29,253 nucleotides of DNA, from positions 1 through 29,253 of the forward strand of contig JBEKLQ010000043.1 in NCBI GenBank assembly GCA_050010115.1. The letters run 5' to 3'. The notes below the pieces were generated by a model. That model made no database searches and was not told the DNA's origin. It saw nothing but the letters and a program-made list of their open reading frames with translations. Position 1 is the stretch's first letter; each line of letters starts with the position of its first letter. The position numbers and the translations under genes were made by a program. The stretch comes from JAKACA01 sp050010115. Its GTDB lineage: Bacteria > Actinomycetota > Acidimicrobiia > Acidimicrobiales > Bog-793. This document shows, piece after piece, positions 5,733 through 12,675 of the stretch.

Positions 5733-7414
5733 CAGCTGTTGCTCAGGATCCGGAAGGAGTTGGGCGCGGCAATTCCTGCTCCATTTCTGGCCCATGCGTA
5801 CCAACCGCGCTGCCCGGTTGGCCTCTGTGTGCTGGAATCAAATATTTGGGGGACTTGCTCCACCGTCATCCCGGCTCTTTGCACGAAGATGTACCGCGAA
5901 AAATCTCCCACAACGAGGACTGTCTCAGTTCCGGTTGTATTTGTGAACTGGGGCGCGTAGTCCGTGATGAGAACCGGCTTGCCCTCCAAAATCGTTGTCC
6001 CGTCGGAGGCGATGTTGGTCGAGAAGTCGGCCAGCGCCAGGTTGTTACCGAACGCCTGAATGAGGTTCTGCACCTCGATGTGCATGAGCCATGACGCGTT
6101 CGGGCGGAAGAGCTCGGGGAGACTCTTCCACGCGGTACGCACGTCGATGGCGGACAGCGTCCCCGCTGTCGTCACGGTGACGTGAGCCGGGTTCGTCGTG
6201 ATGTTGGCCATTCCGGTGAAGATGCCCGTCGGCTGGCTGGAGCCGGAGCCGGTGCACAACGTGGGAGCCATGAGGTCGAGATACCCCTGTGCGAGCAGCT
6301 TGGCCATCTCCTCCGCGAAGCCGGGGTAGTCCTGCTCGACCTCGACGCTGTAGGGGATGTATCCATCTGCCTTATAGACCGGGATGGTCGGCTGCACCAT
6401 CGTCGGGCTGCCGTCGGTGACTACTGCGGCCTCAGCGGTGTATTGCCAGGTCGCGGCCGGTGCCGAAACACCGTGCCAGGCGTCCGTTGTGATCGTCTTG
6501 ATGGTGCAGATCTTCAAGACGGGACTATCGAGAGCACCTGACGACAGGATGATCGTTGGGTCGATCAAAACCGGCACACCGTACCCGCCGTCGGCGCCGG
6601 TGCCCTCGTTCATGGCACGGCACTCCTGGCGATAGGCGTTGACGGCCCTCGACTCCTCTTCGGTGAACACCGGGTGCGGCTGAACCATCGCCTTGGCGAA
6701 GGCACTCCGGTAGCCGGGCGATTCGGTCACGATGAGGCGCCTGGCGATGGCGCCGCCGTCCACCAGGTGCGTGTTGCTGCGGAGCAGGCGGTCCACGTCG
6801 TCCTGCTGGCGTGGGGCGAGCGTCCTGCCACGCTCCTCGAGGAGACGCAGAGCCCGGTCACGCAGCTCGCCGGAGGTCGCCGAGCGAATATCGCTCAGAT
6901 CCGCACCGGAGCTGGTGGCGTAGCTTGAGCGCCCGCCGTTGCTCCTCGAGCGCGGCGGCTCGTCGGCGTCGATCATGGCGCGTGCACGTTCCTGCGTGGG
7001 GCTGCGCCGGCTGGAGCGGTACTTCTCCACCACGTCGGAGAGCCAGGCGAGACGGGTTTCCTCGTGGTCGGTCAGATCGTCTTGTTCGGTCAGGCGGCGC
7101 AGCTCTTCCTGCGCCTCTTCAAAGGTCGGTATTCCGGGCATTTCTGCGTCTCCCAAATCGTGAGGGCCGCGGGCGGACCGGCCAGAGTTGTAGGTGTCGA
7201 GGAGTGCGCCGAGATAGTTGGCGCGGTCCTCGTCGATCATGCGGAGGGCGCCGTGGGGGTTGCGCTTGCTCTTCGGCAGCTTCCCGATGGCACGCAGCTC
7301 CCCGGCGGCCTCGTCACGCGTCGGCGCTGGGCCTAGGTAGGTGACGGTGCGCGGGTGAGTTGCGTCTCCGCTGTGAAAACGGATTGAGCTTCTGTTCTGC
7401 TCTCTGAGGATCAC
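5732..7414 (-). CDS. HK97-family major capsid protein
   Basis: The whole frame gives 560 aa. The C-terminal 300 residues look like an HK97 gp5-type capsid: GTGADGGYGVPVLIDPT at the start of the mature region, strand-rich A- and P-domain segments (TWQYTAEAAVVTDGSP, GKPVLITDYAP), then GDFSRYIFVQRAGMTVEQ near the end. Before it lies a long helical, charged delta/scaffold-like region (EEAQEELRRLTEQDDLTDHEE). Two starts are plausible. GTG 7414 overlaps an upstream stop (GTGA). ATG 7141 has GGGAG 8 nt upstream and gives 469 aa, close to the size I recall for the phiRv1/phiRv2 capsid. The first 91 residues look coding but unlike capsid and may be an extra fused piece. No prohead protease gene is nearby. 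Confidence 0.9.
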   Translation of the reverse strand: MILREQNRSSIRFHSGDATHPRTVTYLGPAPTRDEAAGELRAIGKLPKSKRNPHGALRMIDEDRANYLGALLDTYNSGRSARGPHDLGDAEMPGIPTFEEAQEELRRLTEQDDLTDHEETRLAWLSDVVEKYRSSRRSPTQERARAMIDADEPPRSRSNGGRSSYATSSGADLSDIRSATSGELRDRALRLLEERGRTLAPRQQDDVDRLLRSNTHLVDGGAIARRLIVTESPGYRSAFAKAMVQPHPVFTEEESRAVNAYRQECRAMNEGTGADGGYGVPVLIDPTIILSSGALDSPVLKICTIKTITTDAWHGVSAPAATWQYTAEAAVVTDGSPTMVQPTIPVYKADGYIPYSVEVEQDYPGFAEEMAKLLAQGYLDLMAPTLCTGSGSSQPTGIFTGMANITTNPAHVTVTTAGTLSAIDVRTAWKSLPELFRPNASWLMHIEVQNLIQAFGNNLALADFSTNIASDGTTILEGKPVLITDYAPQFTNTTGTETVLVVGDFSRYIFVQRAGMTVEQVPQIFDSSTQRPTGQRGWYAWARNGAGIAAPNSFRILSNS

Positions 7415-7686
7415 GTCACGGATGGCGAGACCTCCCTTTCAAACGGGGCGCGCTGTGGGGGCGCCGACAAGGGTTCTCGCTGCATCCTGAACGTCAGGAC
7501 CTCGCAGCCTTCGCCGATCGCTTCGCTCGAACGGGACCTCGTTTCACCCGATCCGAACACACACCGTGTGTCAGATACCCGGCCGGTTCTCCGTGAGCTT
7601 GTCGCTCGACTGTTCTGCTGCAAAGCCGACTCCACGGGAGCTGACTCTGCGTCGCCATCCATGATATCAATCGGGTGCGCGCTCAT
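7411..7686 (-). CDS. Doubtful 91-aa frame between zinc-ribbon and capsid genes
   Basis: The frame joins its neighbours by 4-bp overlaps on both sides (ATGA at 7683-7686, GTGA at 7411-7414), which suggests an operon gene. However, its codon third positions are not strongly GC-biased and the protein is a low-complexity Ser/Arg mixture with no motif. The stretch also holds a small inverted repeat (ACACAC/GTGTGT near 7556-7572). It may be a real orphan gene or a 240-bp leader before the capsid gene. Confidence 0.33.
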   Translation of the reverse strand: MSAHPIDIMDGDAESAPVESALQQNSRATSSRRTGRVSDTRCVFGSGETRSRSSEAIGEGCEVLTFRMQREPLSAPPQRAPFEREVSPSVT

Positions 7687-8090
7687 CGCGGCAATCGGCC
7701 CTTGACGAGGTCGAAGTCGGCATAGGCGGCCGCCAGCTCGCGCGCCTCAGCGTCGGTGTAGGCGAAAACGGCCCGTCGGGTGGCTTCGGCTTCGGCGACG
7801 ATCGACGCACGACGAGCGCGGAGAGCGGCGAGCGCTTCTTCCACGGCATCGCAGGCAGAATTCAGCCAGGCGACGTAGAGGCTCACGCCGGCGAGGGCCT
7901 CGTCGAGGCTGAACGGTTCAGCCGGGCCGTCCGGGCCGGCGGGTGCCTCGGTGAACCGCCGCAGCCAGCTCAGGTCCGGGATCTCGAGCAGCTCGTCGAG
8001 GAAAACCCGCCGGTGCTCGTGGGAGCAGAATTGACCTCGCGTGTCCGCCGGCAGGTCGGTACCGCACTGCCGGCACTGGCGGGTGCTCAC
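7683..8090 (-). CDS. Zinc-ribbon/coiled-coil phage protein downstream of TerS
   Basis: The 135-aa protein starts at GTG 8090, overlapping the small terminase stop by 4 bp (GTGA). An N-terminal zinc-binding pattern (CRQCG near residues 6-10, then FCSHEHRR) resembles a short zinc ribbon. The rest is helical and rich in Ala, Glu and Arg (ACDAVEEALAALRARRASIV), consistent with a coiled coil that could dimerise. Sitting between small terminase and capsid genes, it may help packaging or act as a DNA-binding accessory. A 232-aa frame reaching back to 8381 overlaps the terminase gene in another frame and is rejected. Confidence 0.68.
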   Translation of the reverse strand: MSTRQCRQCGTDLPADTRGQFCSHEHRRVFLDELLEIPDLSWLRRFTEAPAGPDGPAEPFSLDEALAGVSLYVAWLNSACDAVEEALAALRARRASIVAEAEATRRAVFAYTDAEARELAAAYADFDLVKGRLPR

Positions 8091-8536
8091 GACCGTAGCC
8101 TCGGGTCGGGCCGGCTGTCGGCGGCGGCCTGACGGTACTTCGCCATAATTCGTTCGGTCCTCCGTGCCTCGGCGTCGGCCACCTTGGCGACGGTCCATTG
8201 CAGCCTCCGTCGCGACACTGGCGTCAGGCCGAAGTCCGCCCACACGAGTCGGATCTCGCGGCTCAGGTCCATGCGGGCAGTCGGGTTGTCGGCCCGGTGG
8301 AAATCTTCGACCAGGGCGATGTAGATGAGGAGGCCGTGGGCGTCGATCCTGGTCATCTCGGGCGCCACCGGGGAGGCCCACAGGTCAGACCAGTGCGCAA
8401 CGGTGAGCGGGTGCGGGTCGGCCATGGGAAGCTCCGGGATCGCTATTGGCCCGCGCTCGTCGTAGAGCACCGTTGCGGTGCTCGTTTTGTTCCTGCGGCG
8501 GCGCTGCTCGGGTGGTTTGGGGAGATTCCCGCCCAT
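8087..8536 (-). CDS. Phage terminase small subunit (TerS)
   Basis: The 149-aa protein starts with a Pro/Arg-rich basic stretch (KPPEQRRRRNK). It continues with the arrangement typical of actinophage small terminases: HPLTVAHWSDLWASPVAPE, then an HGLLIYIALVEDFH helix, then a motif around FGLTPVSRRRLQW near residues 102-115. TerS recognises the packaging site on the genome and recruits the large terminase motor. The start has GGGAGG 6 nt upstream. It begins the packaging operon, yet no TerL is present anywhere in the element. In SaPI and PICI satellites an own TerS redirects the helper's large terminase to satellite DNA, which is the reading I favour here. Confidence 0.82.
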   Translation of the reverse strand: MGGNLPKPPEQRRRRNKTSTATVLYDERGPIAIPELPMADPHPLTVAHWSDLWASPVAPEMTRIDAHGLLIYIALVEDFHRADNPTARMDLSREIRLVWADFGLTPVSRRRLQWTVAKVADAEARRTERIMAKYRQAAADSRPDPRLRS

Positions 8537-8696
8537 GGTTACCCTCCCGCCGGTTGGGTGTGCTCAAACATCCCCGAGATGTACAAACCGACAGCGCCGG
8601 GGCCACGGGTCAGCGATCGATATGTAAATACGTCATGCCCCCTGCCCCCTTGACCAGGACTTATGTAAATCATTCGGCGGCACGCTGCCATCATCA
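8537..8696. promoter_or_regulatory. AT-rich control region ahead of the packaging operon
   Basis: This 160-bp gap holds no gene. It contains two exact copies of ATGTAAAT (8623-8630 and 8664-8671), 41 bp apart, about four helical turns, in a locally AT-rich stretch. Nearer to terS is a small inverted repeat (ACATC/GATGT, about 8569-8583). It is the natural place for a late promoter and activator sites. No confident -35/-10 pair was assigned. Confidence 0.45.
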
Positions 8697-9008
8697 TCAT
8701 CGGGACACCATCTCCCTCCGCAGCCGCACGCCAACACGTCCGACGGCCTCGACGATGAGGGCGACGTCCACGGCGTAGTCGTCCATCACCTCGACGAGCG
8801 CGAGCAGCGGCGCTGCCATCCGGACTGACTCGGCAGAGTGTCCCGGCCTGGCGAGTTCCTCACGGAGCGCTCGGCGGCGAGCGACGCTGATACCGGCAAG
8901 GGTTGTCACCCATCGGTCAATGTCGCCATGCAGCAAAAACACGCCAAGTGCTGCGAGCCGGGCGTCGAGGTCGGTGGAGTAGTTGCGGTGATCGTCTCGT
9001 GTCGTCAT
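8697..9008 (-). CDS. Small hypothetical protein, paralogue of the upstream gene
   Basis: The 103-aa helical protein starts at ATG 9008, overlapping the previous stop as ATGA. It is related to the 92-aa product of the gene before it: LDARLAALGVFLLHGDIDRW matches LTARVVVLGALVHRGDCQRW, and both continue with an R-rich helix, PGHSAES or PGRSADG, a helix containing a Leu/Val-E-hydrophobic-D pattern, and EAV near the end. The pair therefore arose by tandem duplication. They lie between the replication genes and the terS control region. No known domain is recognised; a small DNA-binding or regulatory role is possible but unproven. Confidence 0.65.
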   Translation of the reverse strand: MTTRDDHRNYSTDLDARLAALGVFLLHGDIDRWVTTLAGISVARRRALREELARPGHSAESVRMAAPLLALVEVMDDYAVDVALIVEAVGRVGVRLRREMVSR

Positions 9009-9283
9009 CGTCGCAACCACTCACGACGTTGTCGCTGTGCCTCTTCGCTCACGGCCTCGAGGACACGAGCACCGCCATACTCGCCGACGATGTCGATGAG
9101 TTCGGTCAACGGTTCGCAGCGGCGCCGTCCATCAGCCGAGCGACCTGGATCACTGAGCGATGCACGGATCGCTGCGCGTCGCTCCGGTGTCGCGGCGTCA
9201 AGATCCCGGATCCATCGCTGGCAATCGCCACGGTGCACGAGCGCGCCGAGTACCACGACGCGGGCAGTGAGGTCGTCGCTCAT
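9005..9283 (-). CDS. Small hypothetical protein, paralogue of the downstream gene
   Basis: The 92-aa protein starts at ATG 9283, overlapping the rusA-like stop as ATGA, and its own stop overlaps the next ATG. It shares the pattern L-x-A-R-x4-G-x4-H/R-G-D-x2-R-W near its N-terminus and the middle PGRSADG segment with its downstream neighbour. Two related small genes in tandem may encode subunits of one hetero-oligomer. It is translated in series with the RusA-like gene. Function is unknown. Confidence 0.65.
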   Translation of the reverse strand: MSDDLTARVVVLGALVHRGDCQRWIRDLDAATPERRAAIRASLSDPGRSADGRRRCEPLTELIDIVGEYGGARVLEAVSEEAQRQRREWLRR

Positions 9284-9753
9284 GCCGATCGCCTGTCGCT
9301 GAGTGCCTGACGGAACACCTCGAGCAGCTCGGCTTGCCAGTAGTCGCCGATCATCTCCACGGCGGCGATGACGCAGCCCGGTGTGTGCAAGGCGTCAGGG
9401 TCGAAGGCCGGCCAGACTTTGGCGAGGCGTTGGTACTCACTGACTCGTGCATCGTCCGCCCATAGTCCGGCGTCCGTGATCGCGTCCTCCGTCGACCTGA
9501 CGAGCTTCGACAGGTCAGGAATGCGGTACGGGTGGAGCTCGGTCTTACGCGCCGCCTTCGGGCGCGGCACGGTGAAGATGAGCTTCACGGCGATCGGCCC
9601 ATCCAGCATCGGGCCGGCAGGTGCAGCCGCTTTGACAGCTTCACGCCATGGCAGCACCTTCTTGCTCGACTCCACCATGACGCCATGACCGACGTGACGT
9701 TTCGAGCCCTGCGGAGCTGGCGAGCCGAGCACGGAGAATCCCCAGGCGGTCAC
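9280..9753 (-). CDS. RusA-family Holliday junction resolvase
   Basis: The 157-aa protein starts at GTG 9753, supported by GGAGG 7 nt upstream, in preference to the ATG at 9780. RusA features are the N-terminal GSPAPQGSKRH segment, VPRPKAARK with H74, and the core PDLSKLVRSTEDAITDAGLW followed by ADDARVSE (residues 79-106). RusA enzymes cut four-way junctions as dimers using three Asp residues. D80, D90 and D100/D101 are present, but the position matching E. coli D72 is Ser82 (DLS rather than DLD), which could be a lineage variant or reduce activity. In small phages RusA resolves recombination or replication intermediates before packaging. It sits in the replication arm and is coupled to genes on both sides. 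Confidence 0.86.
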   Translation of the reverse strand: MTAWGFSVLGSPAPQGSKRHVGHGVMVESSKKVLPWREAVKAAAPAGPMLDGPIAVKLIFTVPRPKAARKTELHPYRIPDLSKLVRSTEDAITDAGLWADDARVSEYQRLAKVWPAFDPDALHTPGCVIAAVEMIGDYWQAELLEVFRQALSDRRSA

Positions 9754-9929
9754 GATCGCCCCTCCTTGATTCGCAGCCACACCGGGCAGTCGTCGTCGTG
9801 GTGAACGATGAGCGACCAGATGCCGCGCTCGACTGGCCCGACGGTTTGGTAGGCGTCGCAGGCGTCGCAGCCACCCGGGATCTCTGCGCCGTCGAGCGGT
9901 CCGAAGAGGTTGACAAACGAGTCACTCAC
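9750..9929 (-). CDS. Small CxxC protein (59 aa) coupled to the RusA-like gene
   Basis: This gene is only 59 codons. It starts at GTG 9929 with GAGG 7 nt upstream, and its TGA overlaps the RusA-like GTG (GTGA). The protein contains LFGPLDGAEIPGGCDACDAY and then GIWSLIVHHDDDCPVW. A CxxC followed by a conserved HDD-C-P motif is characteristic of small actinophage proteins found near RusA and primase genes. The Cys and His residues could hold one zinc ion. Function is unknown; the coupling and motif make it a real gene. Confidence 0.68.
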   Translation of the reverse strand: MSDSFVNLFGPLDGAEIPGGCDACDAYQTVGPVERGIWSLIVHHDDDCPVWLRIKEGRS

Positions 9930-9934
9930 GAGCC

Positions 9935-10096
9935 GACCTCGTCCCTCGTCCCGACCTCGTCCCGACCTCGTCCGGGACGAGGTGCAAAACGTCGATTCCG
10001 ACCTCGTCCCTCGTCCCCCCCTATAGGGGACGAGGACGAGACGGGACCGATGGGGTAAAAGTCAGAAGATCCCATGGTCGACCTCGTCCCTCGTCC
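9935..10096. repeat. Iteron-like repeat cluster, candidate replication origin
   Basis: GACCTCGTCC occurs five times in one orientation (9935, 9953, 9964, 10000 and 10080). Three of the copies extend to the 17-mer GACCTCGTCCCTCGTCC. Inverted copies create two palindromes: a 9-bp perfect stem with 1-nt centre at 9965-9983 and a 10-bp stem with 7-nt loop at 10009-10035. The cluster lies between the RepA-like ATPase gene, whose 3' end it overlaps, and the small CxxC gene. Clustered direct repeats beside a replication ATPase fit an origin or an operator; origin is an inference. Confidence 0.6.
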
Positions 10097-11435
10097 CGGA
10101 GCCTTCCGAGCGGCCAATATCGGTCAGCCAGTGAAGGTGTCCGTTACCCTTCCGCTCGACACTGACCCAGCCTTCTTCGACCATCCACGCCAGGGCGTCA
10201 CGGACCCTGCTCGCCTTCGCCTCGATGGCGTTCTCGATGGCGTTCTTCGATGAGCCGTCGTAGGTCGTCAGCCAGCCGAGGATGCGATCTACGAGCTTTC
10301 GGTCCGTTGTCGCGCCGATGGTGGGCGGTTCCACCGCGGCCGACACGCCGCCGTCGGGGTAGCTCGTGAGGTGGAGCACGCCGACCTTGCCGTCATCGGC
10401 TCGGCCACGGACGTAGCCAGGTCGGTCCTTCTCCACGGTGATGAGGACACGACCGTCGACAGGCTCCGAGCCCGTCGCCCGCGTGAACCACTTGGTCAAG
10501 GTGAACTTGTAGGCCGCCCCGGTCAGTCCTGCGAGCTTGTGCTGGCCGCCGATGGCGTAGCGGCCCTGGTTCATTCGGTCCTTCGGCAGGTGGTCCACGA
10601 CGACGACAGCGGCACCTGTGCGAGCGATTCGGCGAGGTAGCCGGCGCATCCACACGGCGATGTCGGTGTTGTCGAGCATCCCGAGCCCCTCGGTCGTCAT
10701 GGCCTCGGTGACGCCGTCGATGATGCAGAGGGTGAACGTGCGCCCCTTAAACGCGTCCAGCAGGTCGGAGCTGGCTGGCGTCGCCTCGCCGTGGCGTCCG
10801 TTCAGCGGTTCGTCCGGGCGGATGTAGACGAGGTGGGCGCCAATCTGCTCCGCAGTCAGGCCCAGAGCGAAGAAGCGCGCCACGACCCCGGGCGCGTCGT
10901 CCTCATAATCGACGTACAGGACGTCATGCCCGGCAAGGATCTCCTGTTTGCCGGCGAGCTGTGCGGCCCAGGACTTGCACGACTCCGACTCGCCTTGAAA
11001 GGCGTGCGTCCTGCCCGGGTACAACATGCACATCCCATCGGAGCGAGCGAGCAGGGTCGGAGGCTCGACGTCGACCCGGTTGAGGGCGTCGGTGAGGTCG
11101 ACCGGCGTCCAGGTTGTCGGTTCCCTCACTTCTTCGCCGTCAGGGTCTCGAGGTGGCGCATCAGCGGAGGATGCAGCCGAGCCGTTCCGGTGGGCGGGCA
11201 GCTCCGCCGTGAGCTTCTCGAAGGCGGCGCCCGTCTCCGGGTCGGCGCCGGCATCGGCCCGCTGGCGATCAGCAGCGGCGGCATCGGGTTCGTGACCGGC
11301 TCGCATCTCCCGGGCGGCGACCATGTTGTCGAGGTCCGACGCGACCTCGAGGTCGCCGGCATCCCGGAGCCTCCGTGCCTCGGCCTTGAGTGAGCCGAGG
11401 ACGCGGGCCTCGCGATCGGTGTCAACGGCGCTCAT
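10062..11435 (-). CDS. RepA-like AAA/RecA-fold ATPase (replicative helicase-type)
   Basis: The 457-aa protein starts at ATG 11435, overlapping the preceding stop as ATGA. The first 125 residues are charged and helical. A RecA-type ATPase core follows: a P-loop-like GESESCKS at about 148-155, VLYVDYEDD at about 174-182, LCIIDGVTEAM with D241, and VVVVDHLPK around D282. The C-terminal 80 residues look like a winged helix (NAIENAIEAKASRVRDALAW). Related RepA/DnaB-like ATPases unwind plasmid and phage origins. The third P-loop Gly position is Cys, possibly a subfamily trait. The very C-terminus is encoded by part of the iteron cluster. Confidence 0.78.
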   Translation of the reverse strand: MSAVDTDREARVLGSLKAEARRLRDAGDLEVASDLDNMVAAREMRAGHEPDAAAADRQRADAGADPETGAAFEKLTAELPAHRNGSAASSADAPPRDPDGEEVREPTTWTPVDLTDALNRVDVEPPTLLARSDGMCMLYPGRTHAFQGESESCKSWAAQLAGKQEILAGHDVLYVDYEDDAPGVVARFFALGLTAEQIGAHLVYIRPDEPLNGRHGEATPASSDLLDAFKGRTFTLCIIDGVTEAMTTEGLGMLDNTDIAVWMRRLPRRIARTGAAVVVVDHLPKDRMNQGRYAIGGQHKLAGLTGAAYKFTLTKWFTRATGSEPVDGRVLITVEKDRPGYVRGRADDGKVGVLHLTSYPDGGVSAAVEPPTIGATTDRKLVDRILGWLTTYDGSSKNAIENAIEAKASRVRDALAWMVEEGWVSVERKGNGHLHWLTDIGRSEGSGTRDEVDHGIF

Positions 11436-11704
11436 GCCGCACCGCGCAACAGGTACCTGAGCGAGTGAGCGACCCGGCGGAGCACGGAGCCGAGCAGCTC
11501 GCACACCTCGGCGTCGGTCATACCGTCGACCCCGGAACCGAGGTCGGCGAACCGGCCGGCGTACTCGGCCAGGTCGACTAGGGGCAGCGGGCCACGGTGC
11601 CCGCCGAAATAGGGCTCGCTGCTACTCTGGCCCTGTTGACTGGCGAGGTCGACGATCGTGAGGGCGGCCCCTTGTGGGCCGCTTTCTCGCGTCCGGGCGG
11701 TCAT
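11432..11704 (-). CDS. Small hypothetical protein of the replication operon
   Basis: The 90-aa protein begins at ATG 11704 inside the Xis-like stop (ATGA) and ends overlapping the RepA-like ATG (ATGA), so three genes are translated in series. The N-terminal half is low-complexity (Gln/Ser/Gly); the C-terminal half is helical (DAEVCELLGSVLRRVAHSLR). No family is recognised. A replication-accessory or regulatory role would fit its place only. Confidence 0.6.
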   Translation of the reverse strand: MTARTRESGPQGAALTIVDLASQQGQSSSEPYFGGHRGPLPLVDLAEYAGRFADLGSGVDGMTDAEVCELLGSVLRRVAHSLRYLLRGAA

Positions 11705-11892
11705 GCCGGGCTCTTGGCTGCTCGCTCGTCCAACCAGCGGGTGACGTCGGGGCGCCTGTAGCGGACGAAGCGACCTACCCGGGTGGCCTTCGGGCCGGTT
11801 CCCCTGTAGTTCCAGGCGTAGACAGTCCCGACAGGAACCGACAGGTACTCGGCAAGGTCCTCGACAGTGAACGGCGGTTCTTCGCTAGGCAA
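11701..11892 (-). CDS. Excisionase/MerR-like helix-turn-helix protein (Xis candidate)
   Basis: The protein fits a winged helix of the HTH_17/excisionase type: FTVEDLAEYLSVPVGTVYAW is the helix-turn-helix, followed by GPKATRVGRFVRYRRPDVTR (wing) and WLDER. I choose the TTG at 11892 (63 aa): it lies downstream of the predicted minus-strand promoter (-10 at 11942-11947), has an AGGAG-containing leader, and gives the usual Xis length. The GTG at 11970 would place the start inside the promoter. Xis proteins bend DNA at att sites and turn the integrase towards excision. It heads the leftward operon, opposite the repressor-integrase unit, as expected for a lysis/lysogeny-type switch. Confidence 0.78.
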   Translation of the reverse strand: MPSEEPPFTVEDLAEYLSVPVGTVYAWNYRGTGPKATRVGRFVRYRRPDVTRWLDERAAKSPA

Positions 11893-11920
11893 CTCTCCTA
11901 TCCAATCTCGGGCGGTGGTA

Positions 11921-11992
11921 GCGCAACGGTTGACGTGTACCAGTATGGCCCAACGCCAACCGTTGCGCAAACACCGCCTGATCTGCTACCGT
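11921..11992. promoter_or_regulatory. Divergent promoter switch with inverted-repeat operators
   Basis: A 12-bp perfect inverted repeat has arms GCGCAACGGTTG (11921-11932) and CAACCGTTGCGC (11957-11968). The right arm runs into the palindrome TTGCGCAA (11963-11970), which supplies both -35 boxes. Rightward: TTGCGC (11963-11968), 18 bp, TACCGT (11987-11992), then the repressor ATG 8 nt later. Leftward: TTGCGC (complement of 11965-11970), 17 bp, CATACT (complement of 11942-11947). A repressor bound here could control both directions. Confidence 0.68.
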
Positions 11993-11999
11993 CGAAGTG

Positions 12000-12674
12000 A
12001 TGCGAAACGTTCCGACATTCGCCAGCGTCCTCGGTGCGAACGTGCGCCGGGTGCGGGAGGAGCACGGCCTGACTCAGGACCAGCTGGCGCGGCTGCTCCG
12101 GCGCTCCGGACTCGACTTCTCCCGTTCCGCCATTGCCGCACTCGAGCGAGGCTCGGGTCGTGGACTCGATCTCGGCGAGGTCGCCTTGCTGTGCCTCGCC
12201 CTGGAGACCAATCTCGAACACCTCCTCGCCGGCGGCGGTCACGTGAGGGTGTCGGAGTCGGCGACGATCGCGCTCGGCAAGATCGCTCCCGTTCTGCGGG
12301 GCGATGGCGCCGCCCTGAGCGACAAGGACATCGACACGCCCATGATGCGAGAGGCGGCAGCGACCGACCTTCGGGGCGCTGTCGCCACAGTGAGGGCCCG
12401 GCGCGGGAGCCTTAGTGCCTCCCAGGCCGTGGCGGCCGAACGAGCAGCGCGAAGCGACGCCGAGCTTGCTGCTGCCAGGCGTCTCGGTGTTGGCGCCGAT
12501 GACCTGTCCTTCGCCGCCTTCGGCCTGTGGGGTGACTCGCTCACCAGCGAGCGCGACCGGCGTGTTGTCGCCGCCATTCCCGAAGGTGCATCGCCGAGGT
12601 CCGTGCAGGCCCTGCGCGGTCATGTCACCCGCCAGCTGCTCGCCGAGCTCGAGCCAATCGTGAAGGGAGCCTGA
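12000..12674 (+). CDS. XRE-family helix-turn-helix repressor
   Basis: The 224-aa protein has an XRE/Cro-C1 helix-turn-helix in its first 75 residues (VRRVREEHGLTQDQLARLL, then SRSAIAALERG). The remaining 150 residues are Ala- and Arg-rich helices (ASQAVAAERAARSDAELAA), which may dimerise. The ATG at 12000 falls 8 nt after the TACCGT -10 box, so the transcript is probably leaderless; the GTG at 11997 is the alternative. The gene is divergent from the Xis-like operon and its stop is one base from the integrase ATG. It most likely keeps the leftward replication genes silent by binding the inverted repeats upstream and is co-expressed with the integrase. Confidence 0.8.
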   Translation: MRNVPTFASVLGANVRRVREEHGLTQDQLARLLRRSGLDFSRSAIAALERGSGRGLDLGEVALLCLALETNLEHLLAGGGHVRVSESATIALGKIAPVLRGDGAALSDKDIDTPMMREAAATDLRGAVATVRARRGSLSASQAVAAERAARSDAELAAARRLGVGADDLSFAAFGLWGDSLTSERDRRVVAAIPEGASPRSVQALRGHVTRQLLAELEPIVKGA

Positions 12675-12675
12675 A

